Part shown: in pieces, positions 44,839 to 57,800 of the stretch
How the letters are laid out: the number at the start of each line of letters is the position of its first letter
Position numbering within the stretch: the stretch's first letter is position 1
Assembly (NCBI GenBank): GCA_021292105.1
Contig: CM037869.1
Span: 9,520,704-9,584,703, forward strand
Length of the DNA: 64,000 nt
Direction: 5' to 3'
Source: Anadara kagoshimensis
Taxonomy: Eukaryota > Mollusca > Bivalvia > Arcoida > Arcidae
The notes under the pieces: generated by a model
What the model was told of the DNA's origin: nothing
Seen by the model: the letters and a program-made list of their open reading frames with translations, nothing else
The model's database searches: none
Program-made: the position numbers and the translations under genes

Positions 44839-45007
44839 ACGAATGTAAACAATATTAATAACAATAAGACGCTTGCCGTAGAAACAACTGAATACATGTT
44901 TCGTTCAAAGCGCTGACGTGATCCAGTTAAACTTTAAGGACGGGAGGCAACTCCAACAAAAGTACTGTCACATAGTCACACAGCGCTATATGACATTATA
45001 AATTTTA
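44839..45007 (+). repeat. Dispersed repeat family B, copy 2
   Basis: This is the partner of 33202-33366, collinear with scattered substitutions. It ends about 80 bases before the decayed hammerhead copy. Confidence 0.85.
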
Positions 45008-45083
45008 TGAGACAGTACAAATTGTTGCATAGCTCTTATCCGATGAAATTGCTGGATTTTTACATTAGGTGTAATAATATTTA

Positions 45084-45127
45084 TTATTACTGATGAGGAA
45101 TTGTATTTCAAAACGACCGTCTAGTGA
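45084..45127 (+). ncRNA. Decayed hammerhead ribozyme copy (core guanine lost)
   Basis: It shares TACTGATGAGGAATTGTATT, then ACGACCGTCTAGTG with the 6.17-kb motif. Stem I is TTATTA/TAGTGA with wobbles, the CTGATGA core is intact (45090-45096), and stem II is GGAAT/ATTTC. GAAA has become AAAA, so the G12 position needed for cleavage is lost. Expected to be inactive. Confidence 0.75.
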
Positions 45128-45630
45128 TGGTATAATTTGTAAAATATCTTACAATAAATTTAATTTTGAATGCACTAACACGTTGTAGGGTTACTATGCA
45201 CAGTGGTCTCAAAAGTATTTTCTTAAGAATTTATCTTCATAATGATTGTGATATCATGGTGTATAAACGTTCTTAAAAGCATTCTGACGGTCTAGTTATA
45301 TTATATTAGTGTTGCACACATTAAATATTGTATATTAAATTATATTTTTACCTTAGAAATAAGAAGTAAGACCAGTATGGGAGTATCACAGTGTGATTTG
45401 GAAGACAGATGATATTATGGGTAATTGATTTGGAGACGCCATAACATAATCATAATTTTAACAGAGTTCTTCATATTGACAACTATTATTATAACAAATG
45501 ATAAAATATCTACATTTGTCTTCATTACAGTAATTAATCAATGGATTTTATTTATTCGACTTGCCAGAAAATATACTATACAAAAAGGGTTTGCGACAAA
45601 TAATGCAAAAGTACAACAAATGATTAACAC
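45128..45630. other. AT-rich DNA, no feature recognised
   Basis: The plus frame 45425-45679 is low-complexity and runs into the next repeat. Confidence 0.4.
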
Positions 45631-45828
45631 ATCAAAAACAAACATACCAAAGCAAAGTGAGAACATTAAAACTAGCTAATTAGGCTAAAACTGCGATTTT
45701 CACAAAGGAGGCGAGACCGCGTTCTTTTGTTTAGCCAATATAGCCACCGTTTGTAGTCAAAATGTGGAATAAAAGAAATATGGAGCGTCAAATATATCCA
45801 GGGTAATTTTGGATACGGAGACATATCT
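45631..45828 (-). repeat. Dispersed repeat family A, copy 16
   Basis: It carries ATCAAAAACAAACATACCAA, AGCAAAGTGAGAACATTAAA, GGAGGCGAGACCGCGTTC, TTTTGTTTAGCCAATATAGC and GCGTCAAATATATCCAGGGT, ending GGATACGGAGACATATC. The middle is shortened. Confidence 0.8.
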
Positions 45829-46494
45829 ATCTGAAACAAACATTCTGAACAAATAGTAGATGAGAGAATATTATATTAATTATACACAAATAAGCGAATT
45901 AATTTAAGACAACCTATGAGTTAACTGACGTGGTTTAGTTTTTATACGAGTAAACTCCAAGTACCCCTTTTGGATTAATTTCATTTCTGTGTAGACGAAT
46001 AAACAATTTCAACATTTCATAATTAAGTAAAAACTAATAAACAAAGTAAATCTGAAATTAAGAAAAAAAATTACTGAAATCTTACAATTACTTTTGCTTC
46101 GTAGAAGGTATGTGAAACAACTCGCAGAAAAGAGAGAAAATTGATAACTTTTCTATTGCGTTTAAAGTTTCGCTTACACCGAATCCGAGCAAAGTAATAT
46201 CTTTCTATCAATAGCCGAGTCATAGATTTTACGGTTGTTTTTATAAAAATTAAAATTCAATTTCAATCAATATCTTTCTAAAACATTATGATTACATCGT
46301 AGTTTTACTGACATATTTGAATCAATTGTGGTTTGGCTTGATTTTGTTATGTTTCTGCATCTCATTTATAACGGCAGCACTTTTTTAATTTTGCTCAGTG
46401 GATTCAACAGATGCTTGCACATACTTTATATTCATTTTTATTCCATATTTATTTGATTTATTGACTTTAAATGTACTTCATTAAGACACGTCAA
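45829..46494. other. AT-rich DNA, no feature recognised
   Basis: Nothing can be supported here. Confidence 0.45.
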
Positions 46495-46565
46495 TGTTTA
46501 ACGTTTTATCAATACTTTTGGAATTGTGATTTGGACATGGACCGGCATTTTAATGTTTGATTTCA
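46495..46565 (+). repeat. Dispersed repeat family A, copy 17 (right end only)
   Basis: GTTTAACGTTTTATC, GGAATTGTGATTTGGACATG and GACCGGCATTTTAATGTTTG match the family end. Confidence 0.6.
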
Positions 46566-46632
46566 ATTATCAGGTGACATTTATAACAACCAATTAAAAC
46601 ATTTACGTTTCATCTGGTATTATGCATCATTG

Positions 46633-46790
46633 TCAAAAACAAACATACTTATCCATGTCCAAAACAAAATGCATAAGCAAAACACAAACTTTGGAACTGA
46701 CAGCTAGGTTAGACACGCGGACCAGTGCAATGAGACTTGGATTTCCGGAAGGGTAAGCGCCTCCTGTTTAGCTGGCTATATTTGAATTGT
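46633..46790 (-). repeat. Dispersed repeat family A, copy 18
   Basis: It carries TCAAAAACAAACATACTTAT, CCATGTCCAAAACAAAATGC, TTAGACACGCGGACC, TTTCCGGAAGGGTAAGCGCC and TCCTGTTTAGCTGGCTATA. It faces copy 17 across 68 bases, tail to tail. Confidence 0.85.
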
Positions 46791-47328
46791 TAACGGTAAT
46801 CATAAATCCCATACCTAAAATAAAACTACAGCTTACTGGAGCCATTTCATTGTATTTACTTCTTTATAATGATCAACATAAGTTACTATTAGTGTGGTTG
46901 CACTAACTGAATCAAACTTTATTTGAACACTTTATGCTTTAAAAGGAAAATAGTGATAAAATACAAGACATTCTTAGAGGTTGATAAAATATTTACAGAT
47001 AATTCTAATAAGTCTTAATTATGTCCAGACAGAACTACATAAAACATAGAACAAACGTACAAGTAATGTCAATGTCCTTTGCATTGTTACAGCTGATTCA
47101 CAAAATCTATCATGTCGATATAAAAGCTCCTATGAAAAATAGCTTATCAATATCTGTGGCTAGAGTAGCACTATTGAACATACAGTCTAAATTAACGCCT
47201 ATCGTCTATGTTAATGTGTGCTTAGAAAATTCACAGACATTATTTTCTTCATTATTAAGTTAAAACGGGATTAACTAGTATGAAACAATAAATATAAGAC
47301 GGCACCTTATTAAATTATAAAACTGAAG
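46791..47328. other. AT-rich DNA, one unsupported frame
   Basis: The 80-codon plus frame 47021-47263 is unrecognised. It is more even in composition than most here but has no flanking splice or homology support. Confidence 0.35.
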
Positions 47329-47481
47329 ATGGAAGTTGCAACTGAAAATATGAACTTCGCAACAGTTTACGTTACCAAGAACGCGATATATATAAATGAT
47401 GAAATAGCTGAACAGGCAAAGGAAGAAAAGATGAACACATTGAGACTACTGATTGTAAAATGTCCGAAACTGGACCGGTAA
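47329..47481 (+). CDS. Short protein-like frame with terminal donor (unknown)
   Basis: This 50-codon frame reads MEVATENMNFATVYVTKNAI, then YINDEIAEQAKEEKMNTLRL and LIVKCPKLDR, and stops at TAA. The stop overlaps a donor-like CCG|GTAAGAG, so translation could continue into another exon instead. A stop lies in frame 18 bases upstream of the ATG. The balanced charged and hydrophobic composition is unlike the AT-noise frames around it. It could be a first exon. No family is recognised, and no other exon was identified before the SINE and satellite that follow. Confidence 0.27.
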   Translation: MEVATENMNFATVYVTKNAIYINDEIAEQAKEEKMNTLRLLIVKCPKLDR

Positions 47482-48323
47482 GAGGGTAAATGTTATTTAG
47501 TGATGTTGTTGTAGTACCATTGGAGTGTCCCAGCTATCATTAAATCAGTAGTCTTTAGATACGCAATTTGAATATTGTAAATAAACTGTATTTTACCACA
47601 TTAATGAACCAATTCCCCTTCAATATACAATATATGAATAATATATAAATAATATATGAAGTAACTGTTTGTCTACTTTTAGGAATGACGTGACACATTT
47701 CAGAAACGTCTAGCCAAAACGAGATCATGCATAGAATAAGAGTTCTTGAATCTTTTAAATTATCCAATAGCAGAGTATGTATATAACAGTACACCAACAA
47801 GTGCTTGTAAATAAAGCTTAATAAGAATCATTGACTTGAAGCGTATGTTAATGTAAATCATCTATAAATCAGGCGGCATAACTAGAAATAACAAGGCACT
47901 CTGTATTGGTCAATTAAACCTCATGTAAGTTACGACAAGAACTGTTTAATACGACGACTCTACTGTATCACATCTATAAAGAAGACAGACGACCTCACGA
48001 AATGTCTAGACTACAGAACATACACAGAACAAAGACATTTGATCCATCAATATGCCATCTTAATTCTTCCATTAAAATGTTATCTATGTGAAACAAGTGC
48101 TGTAAACTGTAAAATAAAAGCTTTTGCAATGTGAACTTCTACAGATGATAGACCAAGTATATTGTGACCCCGTGAATTGCTATAAAAAGTCGTGGTTAAA
48201 AAACGCGTTAAAACACGTCACTAAAACTTGATGAATAGACGTACCTACGGCAAATTTTATTCTAGCTACACGATGTCAAATTGATGCGATTATATCCGGA
48301 TGCAAATTCAAAACTTTTAAACT
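47482..48323. other. AT-rich DNA, no feature recognised
   Basis: The minus frame 47555-47800 is unsupported. Confidence 0.4.
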
Positions 48324-48560
48324 TGATTGATTGATTGAATGGGGTTTATATTCACAGTCAAGAGCATTTCACCAATATAAATACCCCACAAATTGTTCGA
48401 AATTTCGACCTTTGCAGTGCCCTTAGGTTGAGAGACCCCGCGATTTTCATTTTTAAATATCGGGAAAGAACAGTCACTCCCTATTTTTTACTCCACTACT
48501 TGCCACATAAGAGTAAAGCACTCTACCAATTGAGTGTAGTGGTTTTTAGACAGGCTGAAC
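48324..48560 (-). mobile_element. tRNA-derived SINE (candidate)
   Basis: On minus, TACACTCAATTGGTAGAGTG (complement of about 48519-48538) resembles the D-arm/A-box part of a tRNA. It is followed by a body with GCGGGGTCTCTCAACCTAAG and ends in CAATCAATCAATCAAG (complement of 48324-48339), a short-repeat tail as SINEs often have. A B box was not found. GATTGATTGATTG next to such bodies is familiar to me from mollusc genomes. The plus frame 48335-48610 is antisense to it and not a gene. Confidence 0.5.
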
Positions 48561-48733
48561 ATGGCCTATTACGCCTACATGTCAATACAATTGAAAGTGA
48601 AAAAAAGTGATGGAGTACTTGAACTAGTATTACATCGTATCAAATAAGGTGTAAACTAGGCATTTTTAAATATGCTGATTTAACTATGTAAAGACAACAT
48701 GTCCTTTCTAGTTGATAACAAACGCACCCAAAC

Positions 48734-48781
48734 TATAACAAATGTCCTCTATATTGTTATAACAAATGTCCTCTATATTGT
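48734..48781 (+). repeat. 24-bp direct duplication at the satellite's left flank
   Basis: TATAACAAATGTCCTCTATA plus TTGT occurs twice in a row, 21 bases before the 37-bp array starts. Confidence 0.9.
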
Positions 48782-48802
48782 TTAATTACAACAGAATTAG
48801 AA

Positions 48803-51800
48803 TGCACTTGGAGACAGATACAGTGTTATAAATAATCACTGCACTTGGAGACAGATACAGTGTTATAAATAATCACTGCACTTGGAGACAGATACAGTGT
48901 TATAAATAATCAATGCACTTGGAGACAGATACAGTGTTATAAATAATCACTGCACTTGGAGATATATACAGTGTTATAAATAATCACTGCACTTGGAGAC
49001 AGATACAGTGTTATAAATAATCACTGCACTTGGAGACAGATACAGTGTTATAAATAATCACTGCACTTGGAGACAGATACAGTGTTATAAATAATCAATG
49101 CACTTGGAGATAGATACAGTGTTATAAATAATCACTGCACTTGGAGATATATACAGTGTTATAAATAATCAATGCACTTGGAGACAGATACAGTGTTATA
49201 AATAATCACTGCACTTGGAGACAGATACAGTGTTATAAATAATCACTGCACTTGGAGACAGATACAGTTTCATAAATAATCAATGCACTTGGAGACAGAT
49301 ACAGTGTTATAAATAATGACTGCACTTGGAGACAAATACAGTGTCATAAATAATCAATGCACTTAGAGACAGATACAGTGTTATAAATAATCACTGCACT
49401 TGGAGATAGATACAGTGTTATAAATACTCACTGCACTTGGAGATATATACAGTGTTATAAATAATCAATGCACTTAGAGATATATACAGTGTTATAAATA
49501 ATCAATGCACTTGGAGACAGATACAGTGTTATAAATAATCACTGCACTTGGAGACAGATACAGTGTCATAAATAATCAATGCACTTAGAGACAGATACAG
49601 TATTATAAATAATCACTGCACTTGGAGATAGATACAGTGTTATAAATAATCACTGCACTTGGAGATAGATACAGTGTTATAAATAATCACTGCACTTGGA
49701 GATAGATACAGTGTTATAAATAATCACTGCACTTGGAGACAGATACAGTGTCATAAATAATCACTGCACTTGGAGACAGATACAGTGTTATAAATAATCA
49801 CTGCACTTGGAGATATATACAGTGTTATAAATAATCAAAGCACTTAGAGACAGATACAGTGTTATAAATAATCACTGCACTTGGAGATAGATACAGTGTT
49901 ATAAATAATCAATGCACTTGGAGACAGATACAGTGTTATAAATAATCACTGCACTTGGAGATATATACAGTGTTATAAATAATCACTGCACTTGGAGATA
50001 GATACAGTGTTATAAATAATCACTGCACTTGGAGATAGATACAGTGTTATAAATAATCAATGCACTTGGAGACAGATACAGTGTTATAAATAATCAATGC
50101 ACTTGGAGATAGATACAGTGTTATAAATAATCACTGCACTTGGAGATATATACAGTGTTATAAATAATCACTGCACTTGGAGATAGATACAGTGTTATAA
50201 ATAATCAATGCACTTGGAGACAGATACAGTGTTATAAATAATCAATGCACTTGGAGATAGATACAGTGTTATAAATAATCACTGCACTTGGAGATATATA
50301 CAGTGTTATAAATAATCACTGCACTTGGAGATAGATACAGTGTTATAAATAATCAATGCACTTGGAGACAGATACAGTGTTATAAATAATCAATACACTT
50401 GGAGACAGATACAGTGTTATAAATAATCACTGCACTTGGAGACAGATACAGTGTTATAAATAATCACTGCACTTGGAGATAGATACAGTGTTATAAATAA
50501 TCAATGCACTTAGAGACAGATACAGTGTTATAAATAATCAATGCACTTGGAAATAGATACAGTGTTATAAATAATCACTGCACTTGGAGATAGATACAGT
50601 GTTATAAATAATCACTGCACTTGGAGACAGATACAGTGTTATAAATAATCACTGCATTTAGAGACAGATACAGTGTTATAAATACTCACTGCACTTGGAG
50701 ACAGATACAGTGTTATAAATAATCAATGCACTTGGAGACAGATACAGTGTTATAAATAATCAATGCACTTGGAGATAGATACAGTGTTATAAATAATCAA
50801 TGCACTTAGAGACAGATACAGTGTTATAAATAATCAATGCACTTGGAGATAGATACAGTGTTATAAATAATCACTGCACTTGGAGATAGATACAGTGTTA
50901 TAAATAATCACTGCACTTGGAGACAGATACAGTGTTATAAATAATCACTGCACTTAGAGACAGATACAGTGTTATAAATACTCACTGCACTTGGAGACAG
51001 ATACAGTGTTATAAATAATCAATGCACTTGGAGACAGATACAGTGTTATAAATAATCAATGCACTTGGAGACAGATACAGTGTTATAAATAATCAATGCA
51101 CTTGGAGACAGATACAGTGTTATAAATAATCAATGCACTTGGAGACAGATACAGTGTTATAAATAATCAATGCACTTGGAGATAGATACAGTGTTATAAA
51201 TAATCACTACACTTGGAGACAGATACAGTGTTATAAATAATCAATGCACTTGGAGATAGATACAGTGTTATAAATAATCACTGCACTTGGAGATAGATTT
51301 AGTGTTATAAATAATCACTGCACTTGGAGATAGATACAGTGTTATAAATAATCACTGCACTTGGAGATATATACAGTGTTATAAATAATCACTGCACTTG
51401 GAGACAGATACAGTGTTATAAATAATCAATGCACTTGGAGACAGATACAGTGTTATAAATAATCACTGCACTTGGAGACAGATACAGTGTTATAAATAAT
51501 CAATGCACTTGGAGATAGATACAGTGTTATAAATAATCACTGCACTTGGAGATAGATACAGTGTTATAAATAATCACTGCACTTGGAGACAGATACAGTG
51601 TTATAAATAATCACTGCACTTGGAGATAGATACAGTGTTATAAATAATCAATGCACTTAGAGACAGATACAGTGTTATAAAAAATCAATGCACTTGGAGA
51701 TAGATACAGTGTTATAAATAATCACTACACTTGGAGACAGATACAGTGTTATAAATAATCACTACACTTGGAGACAGATACAGTGTTATAAATAATCACT

Positions 51801-54800
51801 ACACTTGGAGACAGATACAGTGTTATAAATAATCACTACACTTGGAGACAGATACAGTGTTATAAATAATCACTGCACTTGTAGACAGATACAGTGTTAT
51901 AAATAATCACTACACTTGGAGACAGATACAGTGTTATAAATAATCACTACACTTGTAGACAGATACAGTGTTATAAATAATCACTACACTTGGAGACAGA
52001 TACAGCGTTATAAATAATCACTGCACTTGGAGACAGATACAGTGTTATAAATAATCACTGCACTTGGAGACAGATACAGTGTTATAAATAATCACTACAC
52101 TTGGAGACAGATACAGTGTTATAAATAATCACTACACTTGGAGACAGATACAGTGTTATAAATAATGACTGCACTTGGAGACAGATACAGTGTCATAAAT
52201 AATCAATGTACTTAGAGACAGATACAGTGTTATAAATAATCACTGCACTTGGAGATAGATACAGTGTTATAAATAATCAATGCACTTGGAGACAGATACA
52301 GTGTTATAAATAATCAATGCACTTGGAGACAGATACAGTGTTATAAATAATCAATGCACTTGGAGACAGATACAGTGTTATAAATAATCAATGCACTTGG
52401 AGATAGATACAGTGTTATAAATAATCACTGCACTTGGAGACAGATACAGTGTTATAAATAATCACTGCACTTGGAGATAGATACAGTGTTATAAATAATC
52501 AATGCACTTAGAGACAGATACAGTGTTATAAATAATCAATGCACTTGGAGATAGATACAGTGTTATAAATAATCACTACACTTGGAGACAGATACAGTGT
52601 TATAAATAATCACTACACTTGGAGACAGATACAGTGTTATAAATAATCACTACACTTGGAGACAGATACAGTGTTATAAATAATCACTGCACTTGTAGAC
52701 AGATACAGTGTTATAAATAATCACTACACTTGGAGACAGATACAGTGTTATAAATAATCACTACACTTGTAGACAGATACAGTGTTATAAATAATCACTA
52801 CACTTGGAGACAGATACAGCGTTATAAATAATCACTGCACTTGGAGACAGATACAGTGTTATAAATAATCACTGCACTTGGAGACAGATACAGTGTTATA
52901 AATAATCACTACACTTGGAGACAGATACAGTGTTATAAATAATCACTACACTTGGAGACAAATACAGTGTTATAAATAATGACTGCACTTGGAGACAGAT
53001 ACAGTGTCATAAATAATCAATGCACTTAGAGACAGATACAGTGTTATAAATAATCACTGCACTTGGAGATAGATACAGTGTTATAAATAATCACTGCACT
53101 TGGAGATATATACAGTGTTATAAATAATCAATGCACTTAGAGATATATACAGTGTTATAAATAATCAATGCACTTGGAGACAGATACAGTGTTATAAATA
53201 ATCACTGCACTTGGAGACAGATACAGTGTCATAAATAATCAATGCACTTAGAGACAGATACAGTGTTATAAATAATCACTGCACTTGGAGATAGATACAG
53301 TGTTATAAATAATCAATGCACTTAGAGACAGATACAGTGTTATAAATAATCACTGCACTTGGAGATAGATACAGTGTTATAAATAATCACTGCACTTGGA
53401 GATAGATACAGTGTTATAAATAATCACTGCACTTGGAGACAGATACAGTGTTATAAATAATCACTGCACTTGGAGATATATACAGTGTTATAAATAATCA
53501 CTGCACTTGGAGATAGATACAGTGTTATAAATAATCAATGCACTTAGAGACAGATACAGTGTTATAAATAATCACTGCACTTGGAGATAGATACAGTGTT
53601 ATAAATAATCACTGCACTTGGAGATAGATACAGTGTTATAAATAATCAATGCACTTGGAGACAGATACAGTGTTATAAATAATCACTGCACTTGGAGATA
53701 TATACAGTGTTATAAATAATCACTGCACTTGGAGATATATACAGTGTTATAAATAATCACTGCACTTGGAGATAGATACAGTGTTATATATAATCAATGC
53801 ACTTGGAGATAGATACAGTGTTATAAATAATCAATGCACTTGGAGATAGATACAGTGTTATAAATAATCACTGCACTTGGAGATATATACAGTGTTATAA
53901 ATAATCACTGCACTTGGAGATAGATACAGTGTTATAAATAATCAATGCACTTGGAGACAGATACAGTGTTATAAATAATCAATACACTTGGAGACAGATA
54001 CAGTGTTATAAATAATCACTGCACTTGGAGACAGATACAGTGTTATAAATAATCACTGCACTTGGAGATAGATACAGTGTTATAAATAATCAATGCACTT
54101 AGAGACAGATACAGTGTTATAAATAATCAATGCACTTGGAGATAGATACAGTGTTATAAATAATCACTGCACTTGGAGATAGATACAGTGTTATAAATAA
54201 TCACTGCACTTGGAGACAGATACAGTGTTATAAATAATCACTGCACTTAGAGACAGATACAGTGTTATAAATAATCACTGCACTTGGAGACAGATACAGT
54301 GTTATAAATAATCAATGCACTTGGAGACAGATACAGTGTTATAAATAATCAATGCACTTGGAGATAGATACAGTGTTATAAATAATCAATGCACTTAGAG
54401 ACAGATACAGTGTTATAAATAATCAATGCACTTGGAGATAGATACAGTGTTATAAATAATCACTGCACTTGGAGATAGATACAGTGTTATAAATAATCAC
54501 TGCACTTGGAGACAGATACAGTGTTATAAATAATCACTGCACTTAGAGACAGATACAGTGTTATAAGTACTCACTGCACTTGGAGACAGATACAGTGTTA
54601 TAAATAATCAATGCACTTGGAGACAGATACAGTGTTATAAATAATCAATGCACTTGGAGACAGATACAGTGTTATAAATAATCAATGCACTTGGAGACAG
54701 ATACAGTGTTATAAATAATCAATGCACTTGGAGACAGATACAGTGTTATAAATATTCAATGCACTTGGAGACAGATACAGTGTTATAAATAATCAATGCA

Positions 54801-57800
54801 CTTGGAGATAGATACAGTGTTATAAATAATCACTACACTTGGAGACAGATACAGTGTTATAAATAATCACTGCACTTGGAGATAGATACAGTGTTATAAA
54901 TAATCAATGCACTTAGAGACAGATACAGTGTTATAAATAATCACTGCACTTGGAGATAGATACAGTGTTATAAATAATCATTGCACTTGGAGATATATAC
55001 AGTGTTATAAATAATCACTGCACTTGGAGACAGATACAGTGTTATAAATAATCAATGCACTAAGAGACAGATACAGTGTTATAAATAATCACTGCACTTG
55101 GAGACAGATACAGTGTTATAAATAATCAATGCACTTGGAGATAGATACAGTGTTATAAATAATCACTGCACTTGGAGATAGATACAGTGTTATAAATAAT
55201 CACTGCACTTGGAGACAGATACAGTGTCATAAATAATCAATGTACTTAGAGACAGATACAGTGTTATAAATAATCACTGCACTTGGAGATAGATACAGTG
55301 TTATAAATAATCAATGCACTTGGAGACAGATACAGTGTTATAAATAATCAATGCACTTGGAGACAGATACAGTGTTATAAATAATCAATGCACTTGGAGA
55401 CAGATACAGTGTTATAAATAATCAATGCACTTGGAGATAGATACAGTGTTATAAATAATCACTGCACTTGGAGACAGATACAGTGTTATAAATAATCACT
55501 GCACTTGGAGATAGATACAGTGTTATAAATAATCAATGCACTTAGAGACAGATACAGTGTTATAAATAATCAATGCACTTGGAGATAGATACAGTGTTAT
55601 AAATAATCACTACACTTGGAGACAGATACAGTGTTATAAATAATCACTACACTTGGAGACAGATACAGTGTTATAAATAATCACTACACTTGGAGACAGA
55701 TACAGTGTTATAAATAATCACTGCACTTGTAGACAGATACAGTGTTATAAATAATCACTACACTTGGAGACAGATACAGTGTTATAAATAATCACTACAC
55801 TTGTAGACAGATACAGTGTTATAAATAATCACTACACTTGGAGACAGATACAGCGTTATAAATAATCACTGCACTTGGAGACAGATACAGTGTTATAAAT
55901 AATCACTGCACTTGGAGACAGATACAGTGTTATAAATAATCACTACACTTGGAGACAGATACAGTGTTATAAATAATCACTACACTTGGAGACAAATACA
56001 GTGTTATAAATAATGACTGCACTTGGAGACAGATACAGTGTCATAAATAATCAATGCACTTAGAGACAGATACAGTGTTATAAATAATCACTGCACTTGG
56101 AGATAGATACAGTGTTATAAATAATCACTGCACTTGGAGATATATACAGTGTTATAAATAATCAATGCACTTAGAGATATATACAGTGTTATAAATAATC
56201 AATGCACTTGGAGACAGATACAGTGTTATAAATAATCACTGCACTTGGAGACAGATACAGTGTCATAAATAATCAATGCACTTAGAGACAGATACAGTGT
56301 TATAAATAATCACTGCACTTGGAGATAGATACAGTGTTATAAATAATCAATGCACTTAGAGACAGATACAGTGTTATAAATAATCACTGCACTTGGAGAT
56401 AGATACAGTGTTATAAATAATCACTGCACTTGGAGATAGATACAGTGTTATAAATAATCACTGCACTTGGAGACAGATACAGTGTTATAAATAATCACTG
56501 CACTTGGAGATATATACAGTGTTATAAATAATCACTGCACTTGGAGATAGATACAGTGTTATAAATAATCAATGCACTTAGAGACAGATACAGTGTTATA
56601 AATAATCACTGCACTTGGAGATAGATACAGTGTTATAAATAATCACTGCACTTGGAGATAGATACAGTGTTATAAATAATCAATGCACTTGGAGACAGAT
56701 ACAGTGTTATAAATAATCACTGCACTTGGAGATATATACAGTGTTATAAATAATCACTGCACTTGGAGATATATACAGTGTTATAAATAATCACTGCACT
56801 TGGAGATAGATACAGTGTTATATATAATCAATGCACTTGGAGATAGATACAGTGTTATAAATAATCAATGCACTTGGAGATAGATACAGTGTTATAAATA
56901 ATCACTGCACTTGGAGATATATACAGTGTTATAAATAATCACTGCACTTGGAGATAGATACAGTGTTATAAATAATCAATGCACTTGGAGACAGATACAG
57001 TGTTATAAATAATCAATACACTTGGAGACAGATACAGTGTTATAAATAATCACTGCACTTGGAGACAGATACAGTGTTATAAATAATCACTGCACTTGGA
57101 GATAGATACAGTGTTATAAATAATCAATGCACTTAGAGACAGATACAGTGTTATAAATAATCAATGCACTTGGAGATAGATACAGTGTTATAAATAATCA
57201 CTGCACTTGGAGATAGATACAGTGTTATAAATAATCACTGCACTTGGAGACAGATACAGTGTTATAAATAATCACTGCACTTAGAGACAGATACAGTGTT
57301 ATAAATAATCACTGCACTTGGAGACAGATACAGTGTTATAAATAATCAATGCACTTGGAGACAGATACAGTGTTATAAATAATCAATGCACTTGGAGATA
57401 GATACAGTGTTATAAATAATCAATGCACTTAGAGACAGATACAGTGTTATAAATAATCAATGCACTTGGAGATAGATACAGTGTTATAAATAATCACTGC
57501 ACTTGGAGATAGATACAGTGTTATAAATAATCACTGCACTTGGAGACAGATACAGTGTTATAAATAATCACTGCACTTAGAGACAGATACAGTGTTATAA
57601 GTACTCACTGCACTTGGAGACAGATACAGTGTTATAAATAATCAATGCACTTGGAGACAGATACAGTGTTATAAATAATCAATGCACTTGGAGACAGATA
57701 CAGTGTTATAAATAATCAATGCACTTGGAGACAGATACAGTGTTATAAATAATCAATGCACTTGGAGACAGATACAGTGTTATAAATATTCAATGCACTT

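Noticed and set aside
48335-48610. 91-codon plus-strand protein
   Set aside because: It is antisense to a SINE-like element with a tRNA-like head and repeat tail.
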